Shown here: piece by piece, positions 1 to 8,801 of the stretch
Layout of the letters: each line of letters starts with the position of its first letter
Numbering within the stretch: the first letter of the stretch is position 1
From: Bacteroidota bacterium
GTDB taxonomy: Bacteria > Bacteroidota > Bacteroidia > Flavobacteriales_F > PHOS-HE28
DNA length: 64,000 bases
Assembly: GCA_014584605.1 (NCBI GenBank)
Contig: JACTMO010000083.1
Coordinates: 49,347 to 113,346 of the forward strand
Reading direction: 5' to 3'
Translations under genes and position numbers: made by a program
Notes under the pieces: generated by a model
Databases searched by the model: none
What the model saw: the letters and a program-made list of their open reading frames with translations, nothing else
What the model was told of the DNA's origin: nothing

Positions 1-608
1 GGCGGTTCGACGTGGACCACACGCCTGGCGAGGCGGGCGCCCTCACCGAGCACTTCAGGCAGCTGCCCGGCGTGCGCCGCATCCCCCACCCCACGCACAG
101 CGCGGCCGTCGAAGGGCCGTTGGCCGGCCGCTTCATGGACCCGCCCGTGCATCCCTTCGGCACCGCGTCCCTCTTCGACCTGCTCAAAAGGGAGGGCGGC
201 AAGCTGCTGTTCCTGGGCGCCGACTTCCACTGGTGCACCTTCAACCACCACATCGAGACCATGCTGCCCGTGCGCTACCGACGGGAGGAGCGGGTGCCGA
301 TGCTCCTCGTGCACCAGGGCGTCGAGCGCCGCACCGAGGCCCTGCGTTTTCGAAAGCCGGCGCGCTACTGGACCAGCTTCGCCCGTTTTCGCGAGGCGTT
401 GCTCGCGCGCGGCATCCTGCGCGAACAGGCGCTCGGCCGGGGGAAGGTCGCCGTGTCCGATGCCTTGGCGCAATTCGTCCTGGGCACCGAGCTGTTGGGC
501 CGTGACCAGCGGTTCTTCATGAACGTGCAGCCGTGGGGCCGCTTTCTGTTGTTCAAGGTGAAGGAACGGGCCGGACGGCTGCTCCGCAGGCTCGGGCTGC
601 GCCGCTGA
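1..608 (+). CDS. AAC(3)-family N-acetyltransferase, C-terminal part (partial, enters from left edge)
   Basis: The reading frame is open from the first base, so the gene starts upstream; about 200 C-terminal residues are visible. The run D-x-T-P-x-x-x-G-A-L-T-E followed by a HPTHS motif (residues RIPHPTHSAAVEGP) is the hallmark of the aminoglycoside 3-N-acetyltransferase (AAC(3)) superfamily, which transfers an acyl group from acyl-CoA to an amino group. In Bacteroidota such genes often lie with surface-polysaccharide genes rather than resistance genes, so the substrate may be an amino sugar; this is inference. The basic C-terminal tail (RRLGLRR) is probably lineage specific. No partner gene is visible to the left. 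Confidence 0.8.
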   Translation, partial: RFDVDHTPGEAGALTEHFRQLPGVRRIPHPTHSAAVEGPLAGRFMDPPVHPFGTASLFDLLKREGGKLLFLGADFHWCTFNHHIETMLPVRYRREERVPMLLVHQGVERRTEALRFRKPARYWTSFARFREALLARGILREQALGRGKVAVSDALAQFVLGTELLGRDQRFFMNVQPWGRFLLFKVKERAGRLLRRLGLRR

Positions 609-763
609 TCCGCGCCTGTGGTGCGGACCTCGGCCAGGTCCGTCGATCCCGAGGTCTTCACCGACCGGGCATGTCCGCCCAAGGGAACATCAGGTCCCCG
701 GGGCCGATATCACGGGTGGCGCCCCATGGACCACAGCGCCCTGAACGCATTTCGGCCTTGCGA

Positions 764-771
764 TAGCTTCG
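764..771 (+). promoter_or_regulatory. -7 promoter element (TAGCTTCG), near-consensus
   Basis: One mismatch to TAnnTTTG. It ends 4 nt before the GTG at 776, the spacing seen at several other genes here, and favours that GTG over the internal ATG at 824. Confidence 0.45.
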
Positions 772-775
772 CACC

Positions 776-1879
776 GTGACCCTAGCCTCCCTCCGGGCCC
801 TTTCAGGGCGATCGTCCGGCCTCATGGTGTTGCTTGCCATCGGCTGCGGCCGCAAGCAGGGGACGATCAGGCCCACGGTGGGGCCCATCACCGAGAGCAT
901 CTATGCGAGCGGGATCGTGAAGGCCGCCGGGCAGTACCAGGTGTATCCCACGGCAACAGGCACGGTGACGGCCTTGCTGGTGCAGGAAGGCGACACGGTG
1001 AAGGCCGGCTCGCCCCTGCTCCGCATCGATGATCGTACGGCCGGGGCCGGGGCCCGCATCAGCGCGGCCCAGGTGCATCTGCTGGAGCGCAACGCCGCGG
1101 ACGATGGTCCGGTGATCGCCCAGTTGCGGGAGGCCGTGGAGCAGGCGCGGGAGCGGTACCGGGTGGACAGCACGAACCACGCCCGTCAGCAAGCCTTGTG
1201 GGCGCAGGGCATCGGCAGCCGCAACGAGCTCGATCAGCGCGAACTGGCCCACCGCACGAGCAAGGCCGGACTGAACCGCGCCGTGAAGGCCCTGCAGGAA
1301 ACGCGTGAACGGTTGCGCACCGAACTGGAGGTGGCCCGCAACAACGCCGCCATCAGCACCGCCGGCAACGACGACCGCACACCGCGCAGCCTGATCGACG
1401 GGGTGGTGTACGATCTGCTTGTGGAACCCGGTGAACTGGCCACACCGCAGCGCCCCGTCGCCGTGGTGGGCAGCGCCACGGACCTGTACCTGGAGCTGGA
1501 GGTGGACGAGCACGACATCCGCCTGGTGGAGCCCGGGCAGCGGGTGGTGCTCACCCTGGACAGCCATGAAGGCACCGTGATCGAGGCCGTGGTCACACGC
1601 ATCATCCCGATCATGGACCCGCGCTCGCGCACCTTCAGGGTGGAGGCGCGGTTCAAGGCCCGACCGCAGCGCCTTTTCCCCAACATCACCGCCGAGGCCA
1701 ACATCGTGCTGCGCACCAGGGAGAACGCCCTGACGATACCCGCCGGGTACCTGCTGCCCGGCGACTCGGTGCTCACCGGGGATGGCCGTCGGCTGCGGGT
1801 GACCACCGGTGCGCGGGACCTGGAGAAGGTGGAGGTGCTCGAAGGCATCACGGCCACCACGGAGCTGGCGAAGCCGTAG
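776..1879 (+). CDS. Efflux/ABC system periplasmic adaptor subunit (HlyD/MacA family)
   Basis: A 367-residue membrane-fusion (adaptor) protein. The N-terminus carries a short hydrophobic stretch ending in a lipobox-like LLAIGC, so it may be a lipoprotein. It then shows the split biotinyl-lipoyl-like hairpin (T-A-T-G-T-V-T-A-L-L-V-Q-E-G-D-T-V-K-A-G), a coiled-coil region rich in R, E and Q (about residues 95-195) and a beta-barrel domain. It is followed 6 nt later by an FtsX-type permease and then an ATPase, the usual MacA-MacB-like arrangement with the permease and ATPase split. The GTG at 776 is chosen because of the promoter-like element 4 nt upstream; an ATG at 824 is the alternative. The exported substrate is unknown. 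Confidence 0.85.
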   Translation: MTLASLRALSGRSSGLMVLLAIGCGRKQGTIRPTVGPITESIYASGIVKAAGQYQVYPTATGTVTALLVQEGDTVKAGSPLLRIDDRTAGAGARISAAQVHLLERNAADDGPVIAQLREAVEQARERYRVDSTNHARQQALWAQGIGSRNELDQRELAHRTSKAGLNRAVKALQETRERLRTELEVARNNAAISTAGNDDRTPRSLIDGVVYDLLVEPGELATPQRPVAVVGSATDLYLELEVDEHDIRLVEPGQRVVLTLDSHEGTVIEAVVTRIIPIMDPRSRTFRVEARFKARPQRLFPNITAEANIVLRTRENALTIPAGYLLPGDSVLTGDGRRLRVTTGARDLEKVEVLEGITATTELAKP

Positions 1880-1885
1880 CACGGC

Positions 1886-3157
1886 ATGAAGCTCCTGCTC
1901 TCCATCGCCCTCACCCTGCTGCGCGCCAAGCTCAGGCAAAGCATCGTGGCGGCGGTGGGCGTGATGTTCAGCATCACCATGTTCGTGGCCTTGCTGGGCT
2001 TCATGAACGGGTTGAACGACCTGCTCGACGGACTGATCCTCAACCGCACCCCGCACATCCGCCTGTTCAACGAGCTGCAAGCCTCGCCGCAGCAGCCCAT
2101 CGCCCTTGATCAAGGGAACGACAGCGTCGCGGAGAACCGGGCGGCGCACCATTTCGTGCGCTCGGTGAAGCCCAAGGACGACCTGCCCCGGCTGCGCAAC
2201 GGGGAGGCCATCATGCAGGCCATGGAGCGCGATCCCCGCGTGCTGGCGGTGTCGCCCCGGCTGGTGGCGCAGGTGTTCTTCAACGTGGGCACGGTGGACC
2301 TCAACGGGCAGGTGAGCGGCATTGATGTGGCCCAGGAGACCCGCCATTACCGCTTTGCGGACCACCTCATCCAGGGCGACCCGAAGGACCTGGCCACGGG
2401 CAGCAACACCCTTGTGCTGGGCAAGGGCCTGGCGGACATGATGGCGGCCGAGATCGGGGAGACCGTGCAGGTGACCACGGCCACCGGCGACCGGGCGATG
2501 CTGCGCGTGGTGGGGATCTTCCAGAGCGGCATCGCCGACTACGACAAGGTGCAGTGCTACGCGAACATCCGGACGGTGCAGAAACTGCTCGCACGGCCGG
2601 GCGGGTACTACACCGACATCAACCTGAAGCTCCACGACCTGGCCACGGCCCCGGCCATGGCCAGGGAGCTTGCCGCCCGCTTCAAGGTGGACGCGGTGGA
2701 CATCCAGACCGCCAACGCCCAGTTCGAGACCGGCACCACGGTGCGCACCATCATCAGCTATGCCGTGGGCGTGGTGCTGTTGATCGTGGCCGGCTTCGGC
2801 ATCTACAACATCCTGAACATGATGATCTACGAGAAGCTCGACACCATCGCCATCCTGAAGGCCACGGGGTTCAACGGTGCCGATGTGCGGCGGATCTTCC
2901 TGCTGTTGAGCATGATCATCGGCCTGGTGGGCGGCATCTCCGGGCTGATCGGCGGGCTGGTGCTGCAGATGCTGATCGATCACCTGCCGTTCAACACGGC
3001 GGCGCTGCCCACCATCACCACCTTTCCCGTGGACTATTCCGCCCGGTATTACACCATCGCGGTGACCTTTGCGCTCCTCACCACCTGGGTGGCCGGGTGG
3101 TTCCCGGCACGCAAGGCCTCGCGCGTCGACCCGGTGGAGATCATTCGAGGAAAATGA
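1886..3157 (+). CDS. ABC transporter permease, FtsX/MacB-like
   Basis: A 423-residue inner-membrane protein. An N-terminal transmembrane helix (residues about 15-45) is followed by a large periplasmic domain (to about 285) and three C-terminal helices, the topology of the FtsX/LolE/MacB permease class. The C-terminal part has the typical Y-N-I-L-N-M-M-I-Y-E-K and I-A-I-L-K-A-T-G-F segments and ends in PVEIIRGK, a common ending in this family. It sits between the adaptor and the ATPase and overlaps the ATPase start by 4 nt (ATGA), implying translational coupling. It probably works as a mechanotransmission exporter of a periplasmic substrate or lipoprotein; the substrate cannot be read from sequence. 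Confidence 0.87.
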   Translation: MKLLLSIALTLLRAKLRQSIVAAVGVMFSITMFVALLGFMNGLNDLLDGLILNRTPHIRLFNELQASPQQPIALDQGNDSVAENRAAHHFVRSVKPKDDLPRLRNGEAIMQAMERDPRVLAVSPRLVAQVFFNVGTVDLNGQVSGIDVAQETRHYRFADHLIQGDPKDLATGSNTLVLGKGLADMMAAEIGETVQVTTATGDRAMLRVVGIFQSGIADYDKVQCYANIRTVQKLLARPGGYYTDINLKLHDLATAPAMARELAARFKVDAVDIQTANAQFETGTTVRTIISYAVGVVLLIVAGFGIYNILNMMIYEKLDTIAILKATGFNGADVRRIFLLLSMIIGLVGGISGLIGGLVLQMLIDHLPFNTAALPTITTFPVDYSARYYTIAVTFALLTTWVAGWFPARKASRVDPVEIIRGK

Positions 3158-3837
3158 GCATCGCCAGGGACGTCCTCGTGGTGGAGAAGGTGAACAAGTC
3201 CTTCCACGACCCGGTGACCGTGCAGGTGCTGAAGGATGTCTCCCTCCGCGTTGCGCCAGGGGAGTTCGTCAGCATCACCGGCAAGAGCGGCTGCGGCAAG
3301 AGCACCCTGCTGTACATCCTCAGCACCATGGACACGGACTTCGACGGCGATGTTGTTATCGACGGGGAGCGCACCGCGGGGCTGGGCGGTGAACGGCTCG
3401 CCGCGATCCGCAACGAAAAGATCGGGTTCGTGTTCCAGTTCCACTACCTGCTGCCGGAGTTCAGCGTGCTGCGCAACGTGATGCTGCCCGGGCTTAAGCT
3501 GGGCCGCAAAGCGGCGGTCGAGGTGGAGGCCGACGCCATGGAGCGGCTCCGGGAGCTGGACATGGCCGACCAGGCCCTGAAGATGGCCAACCAGCTGAGC
3601 GGGGGCCAGAAACAGCGTGTGGCCATCGCCCGCGCCCTCATCAACGACCCGCTGATCATCATGGGCGACGAGCCCACGGGCAACCTGGACAAGCGCAACG
3701 CGGATACCGTCTTCGACATCTTCCAGCGCATCGCGGCCGAGCACAAGCGCAGCCTGCTGATCGTGACGCACGACCCCGACTTCGCGGCGCGCACGGACCG
3801 CAACATCGTGATGGACGACGGCAGGATCGTGCGCTGA
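3154..3837 (+). CDS. ABC transporter ATP-binding protein (LolD/MacB-type)
   Basis: A 227-residue nucleotide-binding subunit with Walker A (GKSGCGKST), a Q-loop in FQFHYLLPEF, the ABC signature LSGGQKQR, Walker B (LIIMGDEP, with G before DEP) and the H-loop VTHD. Its length and the Q-F-H-Y-L-L-P-E-F segment match the LolD/MacB ATPase group that pairs with FtsX-type permeases. It is translationally coupled to the permease through an ATGA overlap and closes the three-gene efflux operon. The next gene runs convergently 3 nt after its stop. Confidence 0.9.
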   Translation: MSIARDVLVVEKVNKSFHDPVTVQVLKDVSLRVAPGEFVSITGKSGCGKSTLLYILSTMDTDFDGDVVIDGERTAGLGGERLAAIRNEKIGFVFQFHYLLPEFSVLRNVMLPGLKLGRKAAVEVEADAMERLRELDMADQALKMANQLSGGQKQRVAIARALINDPLIIMGDEPTGNLDKRNADTVFDIFQRIAAEHKRSLLIVTHDPDFAARTDRNIVMDDGRIVR

Positions 3838-3840
3838 GGG

Positions 3841-6807
3841 TCAGCGGGTGCGTGCGGCCACCGCATCGTGCACCACCTCCTGGATGCGGGTGCGGATGTT
3901 CATCGTGCTCAGTGCCTTGTTGGCCGCAGTGGGATACACGCGGTTGCTGAGGAAGACGTACACCACACGCTGCTCGGGATCGGCCCAGGCCATGGTGCCC
4001 GTGAAGCCGGTGTGGCCGAAGCTGGCATAGCTCACACAGGAACAAGTGGGGCCGCCCTCGCCGCGCACCGGCTTGTCGAAGCCCAGGCCGCGACGGTTCT
4101 CCCCGGACCGGGGATCGGGTTCGCAGAACTGGCACTTGGTGAACTCGGCCACCACCGCTTCGCTGAGATAGCGGCGACCGTTGTACACGCCCTTGTCGAG
4201 CAGCATCTGGAACACGGCGAACAGGTCCTCTGCGTTGCCGAAGAGCCCGGCATGTCCGGCCACTCCGCCCAGCAACGCGGCCGTGGGGTCGTGCACATCG
4301 CCCCACACCTGCTGGCGGCGCAGCTCGGGGTCGTACTCGGTGGGGGCGATGCGCCGACGGGGCACGCGCAGCAGGGGCTGGTAGCCCAGGCGGTCCAGGG
4401 CCATGGGCCGGTAGAACACCGAGTCCACGTAGCGGTCCAGGGGAGCGCTGGCCGTGCGTTCCACCACGCGTTGCATCAGCAGCAGGCCGAGGTCGCTGTA
4501 CTTGTAGTCCCGGCTGCCTGACAACGGGGTGTTCAGCAGCCATAGGGCCAGGCTGTCCCGGTAAGCCGCGCTGATGTAGGTGCGTTCGGCCACGCGCAGG
4601 CTGTGGGTGCTGTCCGGCTTCTCGGCCACCACGCCGGCACGGGGCTCCTTGTTGTGCAGCAGCCGCAAGTGGAAAGGCACCCAGTCGCGCAGGCCGGCCT
4701 GGTGGGTGAGCACATCGCGCAGACCGAGGCGGGCATACGCTTCGTGCGCACCGTTCAGCTCGGGCAGGTAGGTGCCCAGATCGCGGTCGAGATCGATCCG
4801 CCTCTCGTCCACGAGCCGCATCACCGCCAGGGTGGTGGCCGCCACCTTGGTGATGCTGGCCAGGTCGTAGAGGTCGTCGGTACGGACGCTGCGCCTGGCA
4901 TCGTAGGTGGGACGTCCGTACGCCTTGTCCCACACCACCTTCCCGTCCACGGCCACCAGCACCTGGGCGCCCGGGTAGGCCTTGGCGTCGATGCCCTCCT
5001 GCACGATGGCGTCGATGCGCGCCAGGTCGGCGCTGCGCAGGCCCTGCTCCTCGGGCAGCAGGTACGCCGTGCGGCCGGGCAGGGCCTCCCAACGGAGGCC
5101 ATCACCGGCCTCGAACTGCGCCGAAGCGGTCACGGGCAGCACCCCGCTCACCGGTCGTGCGCCGAACAGGGCCTGGGCGCAGAGGTCATGTACCTCGGGA
5201 TCGTCCTCGTAGCCCACCAGCAGCCCGTCCAGGTCGTTGCTTCCATATGCCCGGGTGAGGCGGTAGGGATTGCCGAACCAGGTGAGCACGGTGCGGTGGT
5301 GGCGCTGTACCTGTTGCAGCACCTCGAACACGCGGTCGGGCGCGCCGAAGTCCTTGTCCACCCGGAAGCTGGTGCGATGCACCGAGGCGATCACCAGGTC
5401 GTGCCCTTCCAATTGGCGCAGCAAGGGGGCGAGGCTGTCGCGGTGCAGGTCCTTGGGCACGCCGATGCTGGTGATGCGGGCGTGACGTGCCAGAAGGCGA
5501 TGGAAGCCGTTCCCGGCCGAATCGCCGAAGGCAAGGGCGGCGATGCGCAGGTTGCCGGGATCGGCGATGGGCAGCAGCCCGTTGCGGGAGCGCAATGCGG
5601 TGATGGCCTGGCCGTACAGATCGCGGCGCAACACCCGGGCCTCGGCGGAGTTGAGGTCGTCCACCAGTCCTTCGGTGCGCACAGCGGGGCGTTGGTCCAG
5701 TCCCGCCCAATGCTTGGCACGCAGCACCTTGCGGCACTTGTGGTCGATCAGCTCGCGCGGAACCAGGCCGCTGTCCACCGCCTGCTGGATGCGGTCGATG
5801 GCCTTCACGGGGTCCTGGGGGAAGAGCAGCACGTCGTTGCCGGCGAGCAGGGCCCGCAGTTCGATCTCGCCGGGCTTGTCTGCGTTGGCCACGCCTTTCA
5901 TGTTGAGGGCATCGGTGAACACCAGCCCCTGGAAGCCGAGCTCGCGTTCCAGCAACTGGTTCACCACCGGCCGGCTCAGCGTGCTGGGCAGGCCCGGGGT
6001 GCTGTCCAGTGCGGGCACCTCCAGGTGGGCCACCATGATGGCGCTGAGCCCCTCGTCCATGAGCCGTTGGAAGGGATAGAGCTCCAGCGAGTCCAGCCGC
6101 CCGCGTGAATGGGCGATGAGGGGCAGGGCGTGGTGGCTGTCCGTGTCGGTATCGCCGTGGCCGGGGAAGTGCTTGGCGGTGGCGATGACGCCGGCATCCT
6201 GGAGCCCGCGCATGTAGGCCACGGCCTTGCGGGCCACCAGCTCGCGGTCCTCCCCGAAGCTGCGGTCGTTGATCACCGGGTTGGCCGGGTTGTTGTTCAC
6301 ATCGGCCACGGGGCTGAAGCTCACCTGCACGCCGAGGCGCTTCATCTGGCGCGCGATCTCCCGGCCCATGGCGGTGATGGCCCCGTCGTCGCGCATGGCC
6401 CCGAGGGTCATCTGCTTGGGGAAGCGCATGGTGCTGTCCAGGCGCATGGCCAGGCCCCACTCCAGGTCCATGCCCACCAGCAGCGGCACGCGGGCGGCGG
6501 CCTGCCACCGGTCGGTGAGGCGGGCCTGGCGCACCGGCCCGCCCTGGAAGAAGATGAGGCCGCCCACCCCGTGGTCGCGCACCAGCGCGTCCACCTCGGC
6601 CACATGGCGGGCGTCCTTGTTGCTGTACGCGGCCACCATCATCAACTGGGCGATGCGCTCGCGTGGGCCGAGGGTGGCCAGGACGCTGTCGGCCCATTCG
6701 ACACCTTCATCCAGGAATGCGGGCGACCGGTGTTCGGGCGGCCGAACGCCGCCGAGGGCCAGCAAGCCGACCGAGGCCAGGAGCACGCGATGCAGGTGTT
6801 TGTGCAT
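3841..6807 (-). CDS. GH3 beta-N-acetylhexosaminidase-like glycosidase fused to a serine hydrolase (beta-lactamase-type)
   Basis: A 988-residue exported protein with a hydrophobic N-terminal signal. Residues about 35-370 form a glycoside hydrolase family 3 domain with the NagZ-type loop KHFPGHGDTDTDSH (residues 212-225, carrying the acid/base histidine) and the nucleophile in VFTDALNMKG (D299). A GH3 C-terminal alpha/beta domain follows (about 380-565). Residues about 590-985 are a class C beta-lactamase/PBP-like domain with S-I-T-K as SxxK and Y-S-D for the YxN motif. NagZ-type enzymes release GlcNAc from muropeptides and PBP-like hydrolases act on peptides or esters, so the fusion may process both parts of peptidoglycan or glycopeptide debris; that role is inferred. 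The architecture recurs in Bacteroidota. A TAGTTTTG element lies 7 nt before the start. Confidence 0.88.
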   Translation of the reverse strand: MHKHLHRVLLASVGLLALGGVRPPEHRSPAFLDEGVEWADSVLATLGPRERIAQLMMVAAYSNKDARHVAEVDALVRDHGVGGLIFFQGGPVRQARLTDRWQAAARVPLLVGMDLEWGLAMRLDSTMRFPKQMTLGAMRDDGAITAMGREIARQMKRLGVQVSFSPVADVNNNPANPVINDRSFGEDRELVARKAVAYMRGLQDAGVIATAKHFPGHGDTDTDSHHALPLIAHSRGRLDSLELYPFQRLMDEGLSAIMVAHLEVPALDSTPGLPSTLSRPVVNQLLERELGFQGLVFTDALNMKGVANADKPGEIELRALLAGNDVLLFPQDPVKAIDRIQQAVDSGLVPRELIDHKCRKVLRAKHWAGLDQRPAVRTEGLVDDLNSAEARVLRRDLYGQAITALRSRNGLLPIADPGNLRIAALAFGDSAGNGFHRLLARHARITSIGVPKDLHRDSLAPLLRQLEGHDLVIASVHRTSFRVDKDFGAPDRVFEVLQQVQRHHRTVLTWFGNPYRLTRAYGSNDLDGLLVGYEDDPEVHDLCAQALFGARPVSGVLPVTASAQFEAGDGLRWEALPGRTAYLLPEEQGLRSADLARIDAIVQEGIDAKAYPGAQVLVAVDGKVVWDKAYGRPTYDARRSVRTDDLYDLASITKVAATTLAVMRLVDERRIDLDRDLGTYLPELNGAHEAYARLGLRDVLTHQAGLRDWVPFHLRLLHNKEPRAGVVAEKPDSTHSLRVAERTYISAAYRDSLALWLLNTPLSGSRDYKYSDLGLLLMQRVVERTASAPLDRYVDSVFYRPMALDRLGYQPLLRVPRRRIAPTEYDPELRRQQVWGDVHDPTAALLGGVAGHAGLFGNAEDLFAVFQMLLDKGVYNGRRYLSEAVVAEFTKCQFCEPDPRSGENRRGLGFDKPVRGEGGPTCSCVSYASFGHTGFTGTMAWADPEQRVVYVFLSNRVYPTAANKALSTMNIRTRIQEVVHDAVAARTR

Positions 6808-6814
6808 GAGCGGT

Positions 6815-6822
6815 CAAAACTA
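6815..6822 (-). promoter_or_regulatory. -7 promoter element TAGTTTTG for the GH3/serine hydrolase gene
   Basis: Exact TAnnTTTG on the minus strand, 7 nt before the ATG at 6807, implying a leader of only a few nucleotides. It shares the 152-bp divergent intergenic region with the mutL promoter. Confidence 0.6.
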
Positions 6823-6929
6823 CCCGCGCACGACGCGGGCCTCGGGTGGGCCGACGCTGCGTTTATCAACAGCGGCGCGGGGATGGCCGGGGCGGTCGGC
6901 GCCGTTCCACGCCGCCCGGACCCGCAGGC

Positions 6930-6937
6930 TACCTTTG
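6930..6937 (+). promoter_or_regulatory. -7 promoter element TACCTTTG for mutL
   Basis: Exact TAnnTTTG, 22 nt before the mutL ATG. It excludes the longer in-frame opening from 6846, because transcription would begin downstream of that. Confidence 0.65.
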
Positions 6938-6959
6938 GCCACCTGCCCGAAGCCTACCG

Positions 6960-8801
6960 ATGGAGCCTGTGATCCGCCTGCTTGCCGACCATGTGGCCAA
7001 CCAGATCGCGGCCGGGGAAGTGGTGCAGCGCCCGGCCAGCGTGGTGAAGGAGCTCCTGGAGAACAGCGTGGACGCCGGTGCCGGGCAGGTGACCCTGGTG
7101 TTGCGCGATGCCGGGCGCACCCTGGTGCAGGTGACGGACGACGGACGGGGGATGGGCCCGGACGACGCGCGCTTGTGCTTCGAACGGCACGCCACCAGCA
7201 AGATCCGTTCGGCGGACGACCTGCAGACGTTGCGCACCAAGGGGTTCCGCGGGGAGGCCCTGGCGAGCATCGCGGCCGTGGCCCAGGTGGAGCTGCGCAC
7301 GCGGCCCGCGACCATCGAGCTCGGCACCCGCGTGGTGATGGAAGGCGGCCGGGTGCGGGCGCAGGAGCCCGTGGCCATGGCCGCCGGCACCACCCTGCTG
7401 GTGCGCAACCTGTTCTACAACATACCGGCGCGACGGCAGTTCCTGAAGAGCGATGCGGTGGAACTGAAGCATGCACTGGAGGAGTTCCAGCGCGTGGCCC
7501 TGGCGCATCCAGGCATCGGCTTCCAGGTGCGGCACAACGAACAGGACCTGTTCCACATGCCGACGGCCACACCGGATGCCGCGCCGGGAGCGGCACTGCG
7601 GCAGCGGGTGGTGCATCTGCTGGGCCGGCGTTACGACGAACGGCTGGTGCCCGTGGAGGAATCCACCGGCCATCTGAGCGTCACCGGCTTCATCGGAAAG
7701 CCCGAGTTCGCGCGGCGTACAAGGGGCGAGCAGTACTTCTTCGTGAACCGCCGCTTCATCCGCAGCAGCTACCTGGAGCACGCGGTGCGCACGGCCTACG
7801 AGGACCTGGTGGCCCGCGACCATCATCCGGCGTGGTTCCTGTTCCTGGAACTGGACCCCGGGCAGATCGACATCAACATCCACCCCACCAAGACCGAGAT
7901 CAAGTTCCGCGACGACCGCAGCGTGTATGCCGTGGTGCATGCGGCATTGCGGCGGGCGTTGGGTCGGTTCAACATCGCGCCGAGCCTGGACTTCGAGCCC
8001 GAGCCGGCCATCATGACGGCCTTTGCGGGAATGCCCAGCGTGCCTGCGGTGGCCCCGGTGGTGAAGGCGCCCGAATGGAGGCCGCAGGACCTGGGCCTGC
8101 GGCCGGACCCCAGCGGCTGGCAGCAGCTCTTCGACCTGCGCGACAACGCGCCCACCACCGCGGCACCCGTGGGCGGTGCGGACGGGCCCTTGCCGCAGGT
8201 GCTTCCGATGGGCGACGGCGATGGCGACCCGGGCCCCCGGCCCGTGTTCCTGGTGAAGGGCGGATACATCGTGTCACCCTTGCGGAACGGGCTGGTGGTG
8301 GTGGACCGGCGGCGGGCGCTGGAACGCATCGCGTACGAGCGGGCCCTGAAACGGCTGGAGCAGGGCAATGGGCCCAGCCAGGCCGAGCTCTTCCCGCGCA
8401 ACATCGAGCTGGCGCCGCAGGACTTCGCGCTGGTGAGCGGACTGCTGCCCGAGCTACGGGTCCTGGGCCTCGACCTGGAGGTCTTCGGCGGACGCACCGT
8501 CACCGTGCGCGGATTGCCCACCGAGAGCATGAACGACGACCCGGCCGAGCTGCTGGACACCCTGATCGCGCAGTTGCAGGTCGAACGCGGCACGCTGAAG
8601 CTCGAACGGCACGTCGCCATCGCACGCAGCATGGCACGCAGCACGGCGGCACGCAGCCAGGAGCCCCCCTCCCCCGAGCACCTGCGCGACCTGATCGACC
8701 GGCTCTTCGCCTGCGAAGTACCATACTGGACACCCGGTGGCAAGCCCACACTCATCACCTTCGGGCACGACGAGCTCGCCGAACGCTTCGAACGCGGATG
8801 A
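6960..8801 (+). CDS. mutL: DNA mismatch repair protein MutL with altered C-terminal endonuclease motif
   Basis: A 613-residue GHKL ATPase that couples mismatch recognition by MutS to strand incision. The N-terminal ATPase motifs are intact: NQIAAGEVVQRPASVVKELL, the E-N-S-V-D-A-G-A motif I, DDGRGM, RHATSKI and TKGFRGEALASI, followed by NIPARRQFLK. The C-terminal dimerisation domain is present (about 440-613). At the place where Bacteroidota MutL normally carries the metal-binding D-Q-H-x-x-x-E signature, this protein has D449-R-R-R-A-L-E455-R, so the histidine ligand is lost. The stop overlaps the rhomboid start (ATGA). The ATG at 6960 is supported by the promoter and by the family N-terminus. 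Confidence 0.95.
   Translation: MEPVIRLLADHVANQIAAGEVVQRPASVVKELLENSVDAGAGQVTLVLRDAGRTLVQVTDDGRGMGPDDARLCFERHATSKIRSADDLQTLRTKGFRGEALASIAAVAQVELRTRPATIELGTRVVMEGGRVRAQEPVAMAAGTTLLVRNLFYNIPARRQFLKSDAVELKHALEEFQRVALAHPGIGFQVRHNEQDLFHMPTATPDAAPGAALRQRVVHLLGRRYDERLVPVEESTGHLSVTGFIGKPEFARRTRGEQYFFVNRRFIRSSYLEHAVRTAYEDLVARDHHPAWFLFLELDPGQIDINIHPTKTEIKFRDDRSVYAVVHAALRRALGRFNIAPSLDFEPEPAIMTAFAGMPSVPAVAPVVKAPEWRPQDLGLRPDPSGWQQLFDLRDNAPTTAAPVGGADGPLPQVLPMGDGDGDPGPRPVFLVKGGYIVSPLRNGLVVVDRRRALERIAYERALKRLEQGNGPSQAELFPRNIELAPQDFALVSGLLPELRVLGLDLEVFGGRTVTVRGLPTESMNDDPAELLDTLIAQLQVERGTLKLERHVAIARSMARSTAARSQEPPSPEHLRDLIDRLFACEVPYWTPGGKPTLITFGHDELAERFERG

Noticed and set aside
803..2983. Long minus-strand open frame of 726 codons opposite the efflux genes
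   Set aside because: Histidine-, glutamine- and glycine-rich translation with no domain; it mirrors the codon bias of the real plus-strand genes.
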